DNA of 64,000 nt from Streptomyces pseudovenezuelae. GTDB lineage: Bacteria; Actinomycetota; Actinomycetes; Streptomycetales; Streptomycetaceae. Shown piece by piece: positions 1 to 8,371 of this stretch. The notes beneath the pieces are model-generated. The model saw only the letters and a program-made list of their open reading frames with translations, was not told where the DNA came from and searched no databases. The DNA lies in NCBI RefSeq assembly GCF_029892565.1, contig NZ_JARXVH010000026.1, positions 1 to 64,000 of the forward strand, in the 5' to 3' direction. Position 1 is the stretch's first letter; every line of letters begins with the position of its first letter. The position numbers were made by a program, and so were the translations under genes.

Positions 1-484
1 CGTGCACCGAGGCGGCCGTGACGATGACAGCCAGGACCAGGCCAAGCGTGTCCGTGGCCACATGGCGCTTACGCCCTTTGATCTTCTTGCCGGCGCCGAT
101 GCCCTGACTCGCCTCAGCGACGTTCGCGGAGGTCTTCACGCTCTGCGCATCAATCACCGCAGCCGACGGGGCCGCAGGCCGGCCATGCGCGCGGCGGGAC
201 TTGTCGCGCAGCAGATCGTGAACGTGCTGGGCGGTGCCGTCCACTTCCCACTTCGCGTAGTAGTCGTAGACGGTCTTGTACGGCGGGAAGTCGTGCGGCA
301 GGTACTCCCACGGGATACCCGTGCGGTTGACGTAGAGGATGGCGTTCACGATCTCCCGCAGCTCATGCACCCGCGCCGCGGTACCTGGACCGGTCCGGGC
401 AGCCCGCCAGGCCACGAACACCGGCTCGATCAACGCCCAACGGGCATCGGACACGTCGCTGCGATAAGGGCGTCGAGAACTCAC
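1..484 (-). CDS. IS5 family transposase, 3' part beyond window
   Basis: DDE transposase of the IS5 type that would move its own insertion sequence. Read on the minus strand from a GTG at 484, about 161 codons are present before the window edge. The N-terminal region carries the WALIEPVF and PWEYLPHDFPPYKTVY motifs of the family, followed by the first catalytic aspartate in AAVIDAQSVK and the GKKIKGRKRH block. No stop or frameshift is seen in the visible part. The element appears to have inserted next to, or through, an older TnpB-type element, whose last 103 bases survive just upstream. Family assignment is confident; whether it is intact cannot be told. Confidence 0.85.
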   Translation of the reverse strand, partial: MSSRRPYRSDVSDARWALIEPVFVAWRAARTGPGTAARVHELREIVNAILYVNRTGIPWEYLPHDFPPYKTVYDYYAKWEVDGTAQHVHDLLRDKSRRAHGRPAAPSAAVIDAQSVKTSANVAEASQGIGAGKKIKGRKRHVATDTLGLVLAVIVTAASVH

Positions 485-563
485 GAGACACGCAACGACC
501 CACAGTCACCACAGTCACAGCGAGCACCCCAAATCACCTGCAAGCCAGATCAGTTGCCCTCTC

Positions 564-666
564 AGACCTCAAGGGAGTTCTCCTGGCGGGCAGCCGGCGT
601 CGAAGCAGGAACCCCTACGGCGCGAGCCGTAGGAATCCCCCTCCTTCAGGAGGGGGAGGAAGTCAA
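564..666 (+). repeat. Orphan right end of a TnpB-type IS200/IS605 element (guide-RNA scaffold copy)
   Basis: These 103 bases match the last 103 bases of the complete TnpB element at 12077-12179 with one difference (G for A at the position matching 12132). They include the final tnpB codons, a CCCCCTCC-TTCA-GGAGGGGG hairpin and the end GAGGAAGTCAA. Identity stops abruptly on both sides. In TnpB elements this region encodes the 3' scaffold of the omega (right-end) RNA, and the guide is read from whatever DNA follows it. No tnpB body remains here. Confidence 0.85.
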
Positions 667-756
667 GAGTGCTTCCTTCCTCGGGTCTGGTCTGGGAGGG
701 ATGGGCCGGAGGCGTCCTGGTCAGGCGCCGGGCGGCGAGAATGGGACGCGGTCCTG

Positions 757-1677
757 TCACCGGTGCTGTGCGGTGCGCAGCTCGTCGGTGAACCGGGCGA
801 GGGCGTCCTCGGCCGTGGGGACGGGGCCGAACAGCTGCTCCTGGCGGCGGGGGTCGGCGGCGTAGCGTCCGGTCTCGAACCAGCGGAACATCGCGGCCAG
901 GTCCTTGATCAGGGGCATGAAGCGGCCGACGACGGCTCCTGCGGCGCGGGCGACGGCGGACGGGACGGCCACCACCTTGATCTTCTTTCCGGCCCGGCGG
1001 CCCATCACGTCGGCCACCTCTCGCATGCTGACCGGACGGTCCCAGCCGATGTCGATCCGCTCACCGGCCTCGGCCTCGGTGTCGACTGCGGCTGCCAGGT
1101 ACGCCGCGAGATCGGAGGTGTGGACGAAGGTCAGCGGGACGGTGGCCTTCCCGATCCACACCATGCGGCCCTTGTCGAGCGGGTCGCCCGCCATGCTCGC
1201 GACCTGGTCGAGGAACGCCCCCGGGCGCAGGGCGACGAACGGGACGCCTAGCTGTTCGAGCTTGTCCTCGGCGAGCTTCTTGTGCCAGAAGTGCGGGACT
1301 TGGGGCGTCTGGTCGCTGGTGAGGATGCTGGTCAGGACGAACCGCCGGATGCCGGTGCGGTGGGCGGCCTCGGCGAGGTTGGCGTTGCCGATGGTGTCGA
1401 TGTCGTTGGCGTTCTTGCCGCCGCGGGTGTAGCCGGCGGCGGTGGTGATGACGGCATCGGCGCCGTTCATCGCGGCCACGAGCGAGTCGACGTCGAGCAT
1501 GTCGCCGCGGGCGATCTGAACGCCCCGGCTTTCGAGCCTGCTCGCGTCGATGGTCGGCCGGACCAGGGCGCGGACGTTCTTGCCGCGCCCCAGCAGTTCG
1601 TCGACGACCTTGCCGCCGAGGGAGCCGGTCGCGCCGACGACGAGGACCGGGAGGGCGGTTGGGTCGGTGGCAGGCAT
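757..1677 (-). CDS. NmrA-like NAD(P)H-binding oxidoreductase
   Basis: An atypical SDR/NmrA-family protein of about 306 residues, expected to be a soluble NAD(P)H-dependent reductase or redox sensor acting on an unknown substrate. The N-terminal Rossmann signature is VVGATGSLGGKV, followed by NVRALVR, where NADP discrimination usually lies, and a GDMLD segment. The start chosen is the ATG at 1677, which places the nucleotide-binding motif about 10 residues in; an ATG at 1746 in the same frame would add 23 residues. It follows a MarR gene on the same strand after about 260 bases and a hairpin, so it may have its own promoter. It fits the flavin and quinone redox theme of the two genes upstream. 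Confidence 0.8.
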   Translation of the reverse strand: MPATDPTALPVLVVGATGSLGGKVVDELLGRGKNVRALVRPTIDASRLESRGVQIARGDMLDVDSLVAAMNGADAVITTAAGYTRGGKNANDIDTIGNANLAEAAHRTGIRRFVLTSILTSDQTPQVPHFWHKKLAEDKLEQLGVPFVALRPGAFLDQVASMAGDPLDKGRMVWIGKATVPLTFVHTSDLAAYLAAAVDTEAEAGERIDIGWDRPVSMREVADVMGRRAGKKIKVVAVPSAVARAAGAVVGRFMPLIKDLAAMFRWFETGRYAADPRRQEQLFGPVPTAEDALARFTDELRTAQHR

Positions 1678-1897
1678 GAGGGTCTCACTTTCCGTCAGGT
1701 CATCAGCGAGGGGCTTGGTGGACGGGGCAGAGGCGGCGGCAGACATAGGCGCCTGTGTGCCGGGCGGGCCAATGGTGGCGGGCCGTGGAGGCGGATCTGC
1801 AGTGCGCACGGCCGCCGGAACGTGCCGCGTTCGAAGGCAGCCACTACGGGATGGGTGACAGGGCCGGCCCGGCGGTGGTCGCGTCGCATGCGGGACG

Positions 1898-1928
1898 GTG
1901 TGCACCCTGGTCCGCGTGGGGTGCACAC
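1898..1928. terminator. GTGTGCACCC inverted repeat after the MarR gene
   Basis: Ten-base perfect arms (1898-1907 and 1919-1928) with an 11-base loop lie 8 bases past the MarR stop codon on the minus strand. This position suits a terminator, but there is no U-tract. A GTGCACCC-type operator for the downstream NmrA-like gene is an equally fair reading. Confidence 0.45.
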
Positions 1929-1935
1929 CGGGGGG

Positions 1936-2415
1936 TCACGCGGACTCTTCTTCCGGCAGCGCGCGGCTGTTGATCGCGTCGGTGATGGCGTAGGCGGTCT
2001 CGACGAAGGACTCCGCCTGCTGCTCGGACAGATTCCGGGCGGTGGTCTCCTCCAGGGCCTGCCACAGGGCCGAGATGGATTCGCGCATGGCCCGGCCCCT
2101 GTCGGTGAGGTGGACGACCATGACGCGCCGGTCGTGTGCGGCCGGCTCGCGCACGAGCAGGCCGGCGTCCTGCATGCGGCGCAGGGACTTGGAGACGGTG
2201 GAGTGGTCCAGGCCGACGCTTTCGAGCAGTTCGGACTGGGTCTGGCCGTCCCGGTCGAGGAGTTGCATGAGCAGCAGTTCCTGTCCGGGGTGCAGGTCCA
2301 TCTTGCGGAGCATGACGGCGGCGTAGGCGCGGTGGGCGCGGGCGAGTTGGAAGATCGCGTAGCTCATCGGTCCTGCGCCGGCCGTCGTGGGGATGCGGGG
2401 TTCGGGGGTGGGCAT
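1936..2415 (-). CDS. MarR family transcriptional regulator
   Basis: A winged-helix repressor of 159 residues, the usual MarR length. The ATG at 2415 lies 11 bases after the stop of the alkene reductase gene, so the two are probably cotranscribed. The DNA-binding part is recognisable at LLESVGLDHSTVSKSLRRMQ (recognition helix), followed by the wing with AAHDRRVMVVHLT. No cysteine-based oxidant sensor stands out in the body. By context it probably controls the reductase operon in response to an electrophile or phenolic ligand; this role is inferred from position only. The perfect or near palindromes at 3509-3528 and 4510-4554 are its candidate targets. Confidence 0.88.
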   Translation of the reverse strand: MPTPEPRIPTTAGAGPMSYAIFQLARAHRAYAAVMLRKMDLHPGQELLLMQLLDRDGQTQSELLESVGLDHSTVSKSLRRMQDAGLLVREPAAHDRRVMVVHLTDRGRAMRESISALWQALEETTARNLSEQQAESFVETAYAITDAINSRALPEEESA

Positions 2416-2426
2416 GGTTCGGTTCC

Positions 2427-3488
2427 TCAGCCGGTGTGGGTGGGGTAGTCGGTGTAGCCGGCCACTCCGCCGCCGTAGAAGGTCCCCGGGTCGGGGGTGT
2501 TCAGCGGCGCGCCGGCGCGGAGCCGCTCGACCAGGTCCGGGTTGGCGAGCGCGAGGGCGCCGACGGAGACGAGGTCGGCCGTGCCGTTGTCGATGTCCTT
2601 GGCACGGGCGGGCAGGTCGGTCCCGCCCCGGTTCAGGATCATTGTGGTTGGCCACAGCGCGCGCACAGCGCCCAGCAGCTCCTCGTCGCCCGCGTGCATC
2701 ACGTGGAGGTAGGCCAGGCCCAGGGGGCGCAGGGCGTCCAGGAGCGCCGGATACAGCTCGGCGGTGTCGGACTCGGCGATGTCGTTGAAGGGGTTGCCGG
2801 GAGAGATACGGATGCCGGTGCGCTCGGCGCCGATCTCGGCGGCCACCGCGGCGGCGACCTCGACGGCGAAGCGGATGCGGCCCTCGATCGAGCCGCCGTA
2901 GCCATCGGTGCGCTGATTGGTGTTGTCGGACAGGAACTGGTGCACCAGGTAGCCGTTGGCGCCGTGGATCTCCACGCCGTCGGCGCCTGCCGCGACGGCA
3001 GCCGCTGCGGCGCGCCGGAAGTCGTCGACGGTCGCCGCGACCTCCTGCGTCGACAGAGCACGGGGGGTCGGCATCTCCTGGGGCCCCGAGGCGGTGAACA
3101 TCGCGCCCTGCGCCTGGATCGCCGAAGGGGCGACCGGCCGGCGCCCGTGGGGGGTGTTGTCGGGGTGGGCGATGCGTCCGGTATGCATCAGCTGGATGAC
3201 GATCCGGCCGTCGGCCGCGTGCACGGCGTCGGTGACCTTGCGCCACCCGGCGATCTGCTCGTCATTGTGGATGCCGGGGGTCAGGAGGTAGCCCTGGCCG
3301 TCGGCGGAGGGCTGGGTTCCCTCGGTGATGACGAGCGCGTGCGACGCCCGCTGGGCGTAGTACTCGGCGTTCAGCTCGGTCGGTACGCCTTCAGGTGTGG
3401 AGCGGTCACGGGTCATGGGGGCCATGACCAGGCGGTGCGGCAGAGATATGCCGCCAACAGTGGTCGGCGTCCACAGGGAATCCAGCAT
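2427..3488 (-). CDS. Old yellow enzyme family alkene reductase
   Basis: FMN-dependent NADPH oxidoreductase of 353 residues in the OYE/N-ethylmaleimide reductase family, which reduces activated C=C bonds of enones, maleimides or nitro compounds. It has the NxLVMAPMTR-like N-terminal flavin segment, the substrate-binding His175-x-x-Asn178 pair with Tyr180 in HGANGYLVHQFL, and the DGYGGS loop that follows. Full length with no frame problem. The gene lies 83 bases after the quinone-type oxidoreductase gene and directly before marR on the same strand. A 20-bp perfect palindrome sits 21 bases upstream of its ATG, so it may be regulated separately from the first gene. Confidence 0.92.
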   Translation of the reverse strand: MLDSLWTPTTVGGISLPHRLVMAPMTRDRSTPEGVPTELNAEYYAQRASHALVITEGTQPSADGQGYLLTPGIHNDEQIAGWRKVTDAVHAADGRIVIQLMHTGRIAHPDNTPHGRRPVAPSAIQAQGAMFTASGPQEMPTPRALSTQEVAATVDDFRRAAAAAVAAGADGVEIHGANGYLVHQFLSDNTNQRTDGYGGSIEGRIRFAVEVAAAVAAEIGAERTGIRISPGNPFNDIAESDTAELYPALLDALRPLGLAYLHVMHAGDEELLGAVRALWPTTMILNRGGTDLPARAKDIDNGTADLVSVGALALANPDLVERLRAGAPLNTPDPGTFYGGGVAGYTDYPTHTG

Positions 3489-3508
3489 GAGGGGGTCCTT
3501 CGATAGGG

Positions 3509-3528
3509 CGGTGACCGGCCGGTCACCG
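3509..3528. promoter_or_regulatory. 20-bp perfect palindrome upstream of alkene reductase
   Basis: CGGTGACCGGCCGGTCACCG is fully self-complementary and centred 30 bases before the alkene reductase start codon. This is a position and symmetry typical of a TetR- or MarR-type operator. It differs in sequence from the sites upstream of the neighbouring oxidoreductase. Confidence 0.65.
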
Positions 3529-3571
3529 TAAACGCAGCGGGTGGTCGTGGGGAGGCGGTGGGCGGGCGTGC

Positions 3572-4477
3572 TCAGTCGACGCTCAGGACGAGCTTGCCCC
3601 GCACGTGCCCGGCGTCGCTGACCTGCTGGGCCGTGGCCGCCTGGTCGAGCGGGTAGGCGGTGACGGTGGTGACGAGCTTGCCGGCCGCGGCGTCCTGGGC
3701 CAGGGCGGCCAGGCGGGCGGTCGAGCGTTCCTGGGAGCCCTGGGAGAAGGTGATGCCCAGCTGTCGTGCGCCGAAGTCGGCGATGGTGACGATGCGCTCG
3801 GGGCCGCCCCGCAGGGCGATGGAGTCCTCCAGGGCTCCCTTCCCGGCCAGGTCGAACACCGCGTCCACGCCGTCGGGGGCCAGCGCCTGCACCCGCTCGA
3901 CCAGGCCGTCGCCGTACACGGTCGCGGTGGCGCCGAGCGAGGTGAGGTAGTCCTGGTTGGCGGGGCCAGCGGTGGCAATCACGCGTGCTCCGCGGGCCGT
4001 GGCAAGCTGGACCGCCACAGTGCCGACCGCTCCGGACGCGCCGTGCATCAGCACGGTCTCCCCGGCGGCGACCCCCAGCAGGTTCAGCACCCGCTCGGCC
4101 GTCTCGCTGGCCACCGGCAGCGCGACCGCGTGCTGCCAGTCGAGGCCGGCGGGCTTGGGGGCCACGGTGGTGGCCAGCGCGTACTGGGCGTACGAGCCGG
4201 TGTCCGACCAGCCCAGCACCTCATCGCCGACCTGCACGTCGCTCACACCCTCACCCAGGGCGTCGACCACGCCGGCGAGCTCGCCACCGGGGACGGCGGG
4301 GAGGGTCGTCGGGCGGACGGCCTCCAGAATCCCGGAGCGGATCTTGCCGTCCAGCGCGTTCAGACCGGCGGCCTTCACGCGGACCCGGACCTGGCCGGGG
4401 CCGGGCTGCGGCACCTCGATGTCCGCCTCGTGCAGCACGTCCGGGCCGCCGAACTGGTCGAAAACGATTGCTTTCAT
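3572..4477 (-). CDS. NADP-dependent quinone-type oxidoreductase (MDR superfamily)
   Basis: Zinc-independent medium-chain reductase of 301 residues, similar to quinone and enoyl reductases. The N-terminal GroES-like part starts MKAIVFDQFGGPDVL, and the nucleotide-binding fold is marked by GASGAVGTVAVQLA near the middle. The zinc-ligand cysteines of alcohol dehydrogenases are absent. The ATG at 4477 is preferred because a GGAG lies 5 bases before it; an upstream in-frame ATG at 4555 lies within the promoter. It is the first gene of the redox cluster and has a promoter with flanking near-palindromes. Likely cytoplasmic detoxification or quinone turnover; the substrate is unknown. Confidence 0.88.
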   Translation of the reverse strand: MKAIVFDQFGGPDVLHEADIEVPQPGPGQVRVRVKAAGLNALDGKIRSGILEAVRPTTLPAVPGGELAGVVDALGEGVSDVQVGDEVLGWSDTGSYAQYALATTVAPKPAGLDWQHAVALPVASETAERVLNLLGVAAGETVLMHGASGAVGTVAVQLATARGARVIATAGPANQDYLTSLGATATVYGDGLVERVQALAPDGVDAVFDLAGKGALEDSIALRGGPERIVTIADFGARQLGITFSQGSQERSTARLAALAQDAAAGKLVTTVTAYPLDQAATAQQVSDAGHVRGKLVLSVD

Positions 4478-4509
4478 GATGACTCCATTTCCTTCGACCA
4501 CCAAAAGCG

Positions 4510-4555
4510 TGGCTGGCCACACAATCAAGGTAACAGCAATCATGTGGCTAGCCAA
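4510..4555 (-). promoter_or_regulatory. Promoter with paired TGGCTAGCCA-type operators
   Basis: On the minus strand a -35 TTGGCT (4550-4555) and a -10 TACCTT (4527-4532) are separated by 17 bases. Two near-identical dodecamers, TGGCTGGCCACA (4510-4521) and TGTGGCTAGCCA (4543-4554), form an inverted pair whose centres are 33 bases (about three helix turns) apart. One covers the -35 and the other lies just past the -10, which is what a dimer-pair repressor such as MarR would occupy. Confidence 0.6.
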
Positions 4556-4677
4556 GTATTGGCGGACGTGGGGGCGAAGCTAGCCACCCTCCGCTCGCTT
4601 CGGGGTGCGCCGATCACTTGTATGGCCGTTCACGCCGACCACGCGAAACGAACGCGGCGACCGCCAAAGGGGTGCCC

Positions 4678-5932
4678 GTGCAGATCGCCCAGGAACTTGT
4701 CATCGCCTCGGGCAAGAACACGGGCTAGCGACCTCAAGGCGTGCGTGCGCACCCCCAGCCCGAGCGGCAGGCGCTCGCGCAGGCAGGACATCCGCACCTT
4801 TGCCACCACGACCAACACTCTGCTGGAACTGCGGGACTGGCTGGTTGCCGAGCAGGTCACCCTGGTGGTGATGGAGGCCACCGGCGATTACTGGCGCGGG
4901 GCGTTCTACCTGCTGGAGGACTGCCTGAACGTGATCCTGGTCAACGCCGCGCACGCCAAGGGCCTGCCGGGCCGCAAGACCGACGTCGCCGACGCCGCGT
5001 GGCTGTGCCAGCTGGGCGAATGCGGCCTACTCAAAGCCTCCTTCGTCCCGCCGGAGCCGATCCGGCGTCTGCGGGATCTGACCCGCTACCGCTCCACCCT
5101 CGCCGCGGAACTCGGCCGCGAGGCCCAGCGGCTGGAGAAGGAACTCGAGGATGCCGGCATCAAACTCTCCACGGTGGCTACCGACATCCTCGGCGTCTCC
5201 GGGCGGGCCATGCTGACCGCGCTCATCGACGGGGAACGCGACGTCCACGCACTCGCCCAGATGGCCAAGGCCCGTATGCGCCCCAAGATCCCGGCCCTGG
5301 TCGAGGCACTGACCGGGAACTTCGGCGAGCACCACGCGTTCTTGTGCCGTCTGCACCTGGAACGCATCGACCAGCTCAAGGCGGCCATCGCCGAGCTGTC
5401 AGCCAGGATCGAGGAGGAGATGCGCCCTTTCTCCCAGCAGCTTGAGCTGTTGGAGACCATTCCCGGCGTCGGCCGGGCCACCGCCGAAGTCATCATCGCC
5501 GAGACCGGCGCCGACATGTCCCGCTTCCGCACCGCCGGACACCTGGCGTCCTGGGCCGGCGTCTGCCCCGGCCACCACGAATCCGCCGGGAAGCACAAAT
5601 CCGGCCGCAGACGCCACGGCAACCGTTGGCTCAACGGAGCGTTGGGCACCGCCGCCATGGCCGCCTCCCGCACCCGCGCAACCACCTACCTCGGCGCCCG
5701 CTACCACCGCCTCGTCCCCCGCCTGGGCAAGAAGAAGGCCCTGGTCGCCATCGAGCACTCCATCCTGACCGCCCTGACCGCGGTCTGGCACATGCTCACC
5801 GACGGCGTCTCCTATCACGACCTCGGCGGCGACTACTTCACTCGCCTCGACCCCGAACGCGCCATGCGCCGACTGAGCCGTCAAGCCAACGCTCTCGGCT
5901 TCACCGTCCGATTCGACCCCATCGAAGCCTGA
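4678..5932 (+). pseudogene. IS110 family transposase, N-terminus damaged
   Basis: IS110-type recombinases use a RuvC-like DEDD domain and a C-terminal serine domain, and are guided by a bridge RNA from the element ends. The body is well preserved from LRDWLVAEQVTLVVMEAT through the TIPGVGRATAEVI and SWAGVCPGHHESAGKHKSG motifs to the stop at 5932. The expected start is the GTG at 4678 (VQIAQELVIASGKNTG), but a stop follows in that frame and the body continues in another. The usual GID motif with the first catalytic aspartate is missing, as if nine bases were lost. An ATG at 4622 is in frame with the body but encodes no family-like N-terminus. Probably inactive. Confidence 0.8.
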
Positions 5933-6242
5933 CACCCACCAGCGTCACAGCACCCCCTCGACCTGCACCTCACCCATTATTTTCGGACCAGAAGCACTCT
6001 CCGCGTTTCTGATCACCCACCGGACCCCCGCCTCCTGGCAGCGGGAGGCTAGGTGCCGGCCCGTGCTGGAGACAGGAGAGGAGCTTTTGGTCAGTACGCC
6101 ACTGCTTCAAGCCCGCGTTCCACACCTACGGTCTCCTTCTTGGCGCAAGGCGGCCCGCAGGCCCCCTTTACGGGCGACGTCCGCGATGGCGGCCGCCGCC
6201 TGACGTGTCAGGGCCGATGCCGCATGGATTCAGAACGGGTGA
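5933..6242. other. Intergenic, no gene seen
   Basis: About 310 bases between the IS110 stop and the MerR stop. It should contain the right non-coding end of the IS110 element, but I could not place its boundary. No RNA gene or supported reading frame was seen. Confidence 0.5.
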
Positions 6243-6695
6243 TCATGTGCTTTCCGGCGGGTGGCATTCCTGCTGGGTGCCGGCCTGTGCGGCAGCCGGG
6301 TGGGACGGATTCCAGAGCCGGTCGGCTTCACCGCGGGCGATGTGGTCCTCGTAGATCCGCACCTTGAGCCGCATCACCGCCAGGGTGTCCTGCAGCTCGC
6401 GGATCTGCGTCTCCACGTGGGTTTCGTGCTGGCGCAGCAGCTCAAGGCGCTCGTGTTCGTTGCCCGGGCCTTGACGGACCAGCTCGATGTACTGCCGGAT
6501 CACCACCAGGGGCATGCCGGAGGAGCGGAGCTTCGTGCAGATGGCAAGCCACTCCAGGTCTTCTTCGTCATAGATCCGGCGGCCGTTGGACAGGCGGCGC
6601 ACCGGGTTGGCGAAGAGGCCCTCCCGCTCGTAGAACCGCAGCGCGTGCACACTCAGCCCGCTGCGTTGTGCCACCTCGCCGATACTCAGGCCCAT
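6243..6695 (-). CDS. MerR family transcriptional regulator
   Basis: A regulator of 150 residues. It starts with the MerR winged helix (IGEVAQRSGLSVHALRFYEREGL, residues 4-27), then the wing RRLSNGRRIYDEEDLEWL and a long dimerisation coiled coil (about residues 75-125). No metal-binding cysteine cluster is present at the C-terminus, so an organic or stress signal is more likely than a metal. It is divergent from the short-chain dehydrogenase at 6791, with a 95-base shared control region holding a 19-base-spaced promoter, the hallmark of MerR activation. It most likely controls that gene and itself. Confidence 0.9.
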   Translation of the reverse strand: MGLSIGEVAQRSGLSVHALRFYEREGLFANPVRRLSNGRRIYDEEDLEWLAICTKLRSSGMPLVVIRQYIELVRQGPGNEHERLELLRQHETHVETQIRELQDTLAVMRLKVRIYEDHIARGEADRLWNPSHPAAAQAGTQQECHPPEST

Positions 6696-6719
6696 GAACG
6701 CCCCTTCCCCACATGACTG

Positions 6720-6750
6720 TTGATCTAGACCCGACTCTAGGTTCTACCGT
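6720..6750 (+). promoter_or_regulatory. MerR-type promoter with long spacer and dyad
   Basis: TTGATC (6720-6725) and TACCGT (6745-6750) are separated by 19 bases. The spacer includes the inverted repeat CTAGA (6725-6729) and TCTAG (6736-6740). The over-long spacer with an internal dyad is the classical architecture that MerR proteins correct by DNA distortion. It faces the dehydrogenase gene at 6791. Confidence 0.65.
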
Positions 6751-6790
6751 CGGGCTGTCGGCTCATCGGGCCATTGAAACAGGGGAGAAC

Positions 6791-7618
6791 ATGAGCGTTT
6801 GGTTTGTTACCGGGGCATCGCGTGGACTCGGCGCGGGAATCACGCGGGAGGCGCTGGACCGGGGGCACAGCGTGATCGCTACGGCGAGGGATGCGTCAGC
6901 GGTGCGCCGGGCGTACCCGCACGAGCCGGACGGACTGCTGGCGGTGACCGCGGACGTGACCGAACCAGAGCAGCTGATGACTGCGGTGGAGGCCGGCCTG
7001 GCCAGATTCGGCCGGATCGACATCGTGGCCAACAACGCCGGCTACGGCCTCATCGGCGCGGTCGAGGAGATCTCCGACAAGGCTGCCCGGGCGTTGTTCG
7101 ACGTCAACGTCTTCGGCGTGCTCAACACGTTGCGGGCGACACTGCCGACATTGCGGGCCCAGCGCTCCGGACACATCCTGAACATCGGCTCCGTGGGCGG
7201 CTTCGCGACCGTTGCGGCGGCGGGCTTGTACGGCGCGTCCAAGTTCGCCCTTGAGGGCGTATCCGAGGCGCTGCACGACGAGCTGGCCCCGCTCGGCGTA
7301 CACGTCACGATCGTGGAGCCGGGCGGGTTTCGCACCGACTTCCTCAGCAGCGTGAGCATGCAGGTCGAACCGGCCTCCATCGCTGACTACGTCGCCGGTG
7401 CGGGGTCGATGCGCGAGGCACTGGCTGCGAACGACGGCCGCCAGCCAGGCGATCCGGTGAAGGCGGCGAAAGCCATCGTTGACATCACTGAGGTCGCCGA
7501 GCCACCGCTGCGCCTGCAGCTGGGCGTGGACGCCATTGAGCGCGTCGAGGCGAAGCTGGATCTGGTGCGACGTGAACTTGCCCAATGGCGCCACGTAGCC
7601 CTCTCTACTGGAATATGA
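6791..7618 (+). CDS. SDR family short-chain dehydrogenase/reductase
   Basis: NAD(P)-dependent oxidoreductase of 275 residues. The classical SDR motifs are all present: TGASRGLG at the nucleotide site, NNAGYG, and the catalytic Ser/Tyr/Lys set with YGASKFALEG. The ATG at 6791 is preceded by AGGGGAG, while upstream in-frame codons have no ribosome site and are not SDR-like. The gene is divergent from merR and is likely its target. The family acts on alcohols, ketones or aldehydes; the real substrate cannot be inferred. The last about 25 residues are rich in charged residues, and no damage is visible. Confidence 0.92.
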   Translation: MSVWFVTGASRGLGAGITREALDRGHSVIATARDASAVRRAYPHEPDGLLAVTADVTEPEQLMTAVEAGLARFGRIDIVANNAGYGLIGAVEEISDKAARALFDVNVFGVLNTLRATLPTLRAQRSGHILNIGSVGGFATVAAAGLYGASKFALEGVSEALHDELAPLGVHVTIVEPGGFRTDFLSSVSMQVEPASIADYVAGAGSMREALAANDGRQPGDPVKAAKAIVDITEVAEPPLRLQLGVDAIERVEAKLDLVRRELAQWRHVALSTGI

Positions 7619-7926
7619 GAAGCCATCCCCTTTACCGGGCTGTCTGGTCGAACGCGGTTGCCACGAGTTCGCCGCCAGACCTGCAAGGGGAGTTGAAGAG
7701 GGGCGGGCGGAGAGCAGAACTCGGTGGCGATCGTGGACGAAGTCTGTGCCATGGAAGTTCTCTTCGCGGGCCGCATGGCCGAGGCGGCGGACTGACGTGA
7801 GCATGAGCATGGCACTGTCATGTCTGGGTCGACCGGCCGTGGCCTGATTGATCTTTGTGCGATACCAGTCGGGATCTGAGACTGCTGTGGGGCTCGGCCC
7901 GGGCGGCCTGCTGGAGGACGGGATCG
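7619..7926. other. Intergenic, nothing supported
   Basis: About 300 bases between the SDR stop and the recognisable end of an IS630 fragment. Reading frames here look like antisense or random GC-rich frames; no motif was recognised. Confidence 0.4.
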
Positions 7927-8316
7927 GCCTGGTGCGATTTCCACGCCCCGCTCGTCGCGGAGCCAGTCGCGCAGGGCCGGGGCGGTCCAGGTGATCCCTG
8001 CGGCGGCCGTTGTGTCCAGCAGGTCGGCCAGCTCGGCGCGGTCCTCGGGACCCAGGATCCTGGCGGGCCGGCCGGGCCGGGGCGCGTCCGGCAGCGCGTC
8101 CAGCCCGCCCTTCTCGAAGCGGTGGACGGCGGCGCGGACGGTGACCGGGTTGCACTCCAGCAGGTCGGCGACCTCGGTCACCATCCTTCCCCGGTCGAGC
8201 AGCCGGACGCACCCCGCACGCAGCCGGGTATGCCGGGCCAGGTCGCGTCGGCCCAATAGCTCACGCAGGTCACGATGCTGATCATCGGTCAGCTCGAGAT
8301 GGAGGTTCTTCGGCAT
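7927..8316 (-). pseudogene. IS630 family transposase, N-terminal fragment
   Basis: The first about 130 residues match the helix-turn-helix half of IS630 transposases: a start MPKNLHLELT, then VTEVADLLECNPVTVRAAVHRFEKGGLDAL, the DAPRPGRP linker and the region ending ERGVEIAPG. Family likeness ends there, while the frame runs on as an antisense of the SDR gene. The whole DDE catalytic domain is missing, so this is a relic. Confidence 0.8.
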
Positions 8317-8371
8317 CGCGTCCCTCCCGCAGGACGCCTACCCACACCGCAGCCGACATCGCCCAGACCGC

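Noticed and set aside
3605..4676. Long plus-strand frame upstream of the IS110 gene
   Set aside because: It is the antisense of the oxidoreductase gene joined in frame to the IS110 body. Protein motifs support the minus-strand gene.
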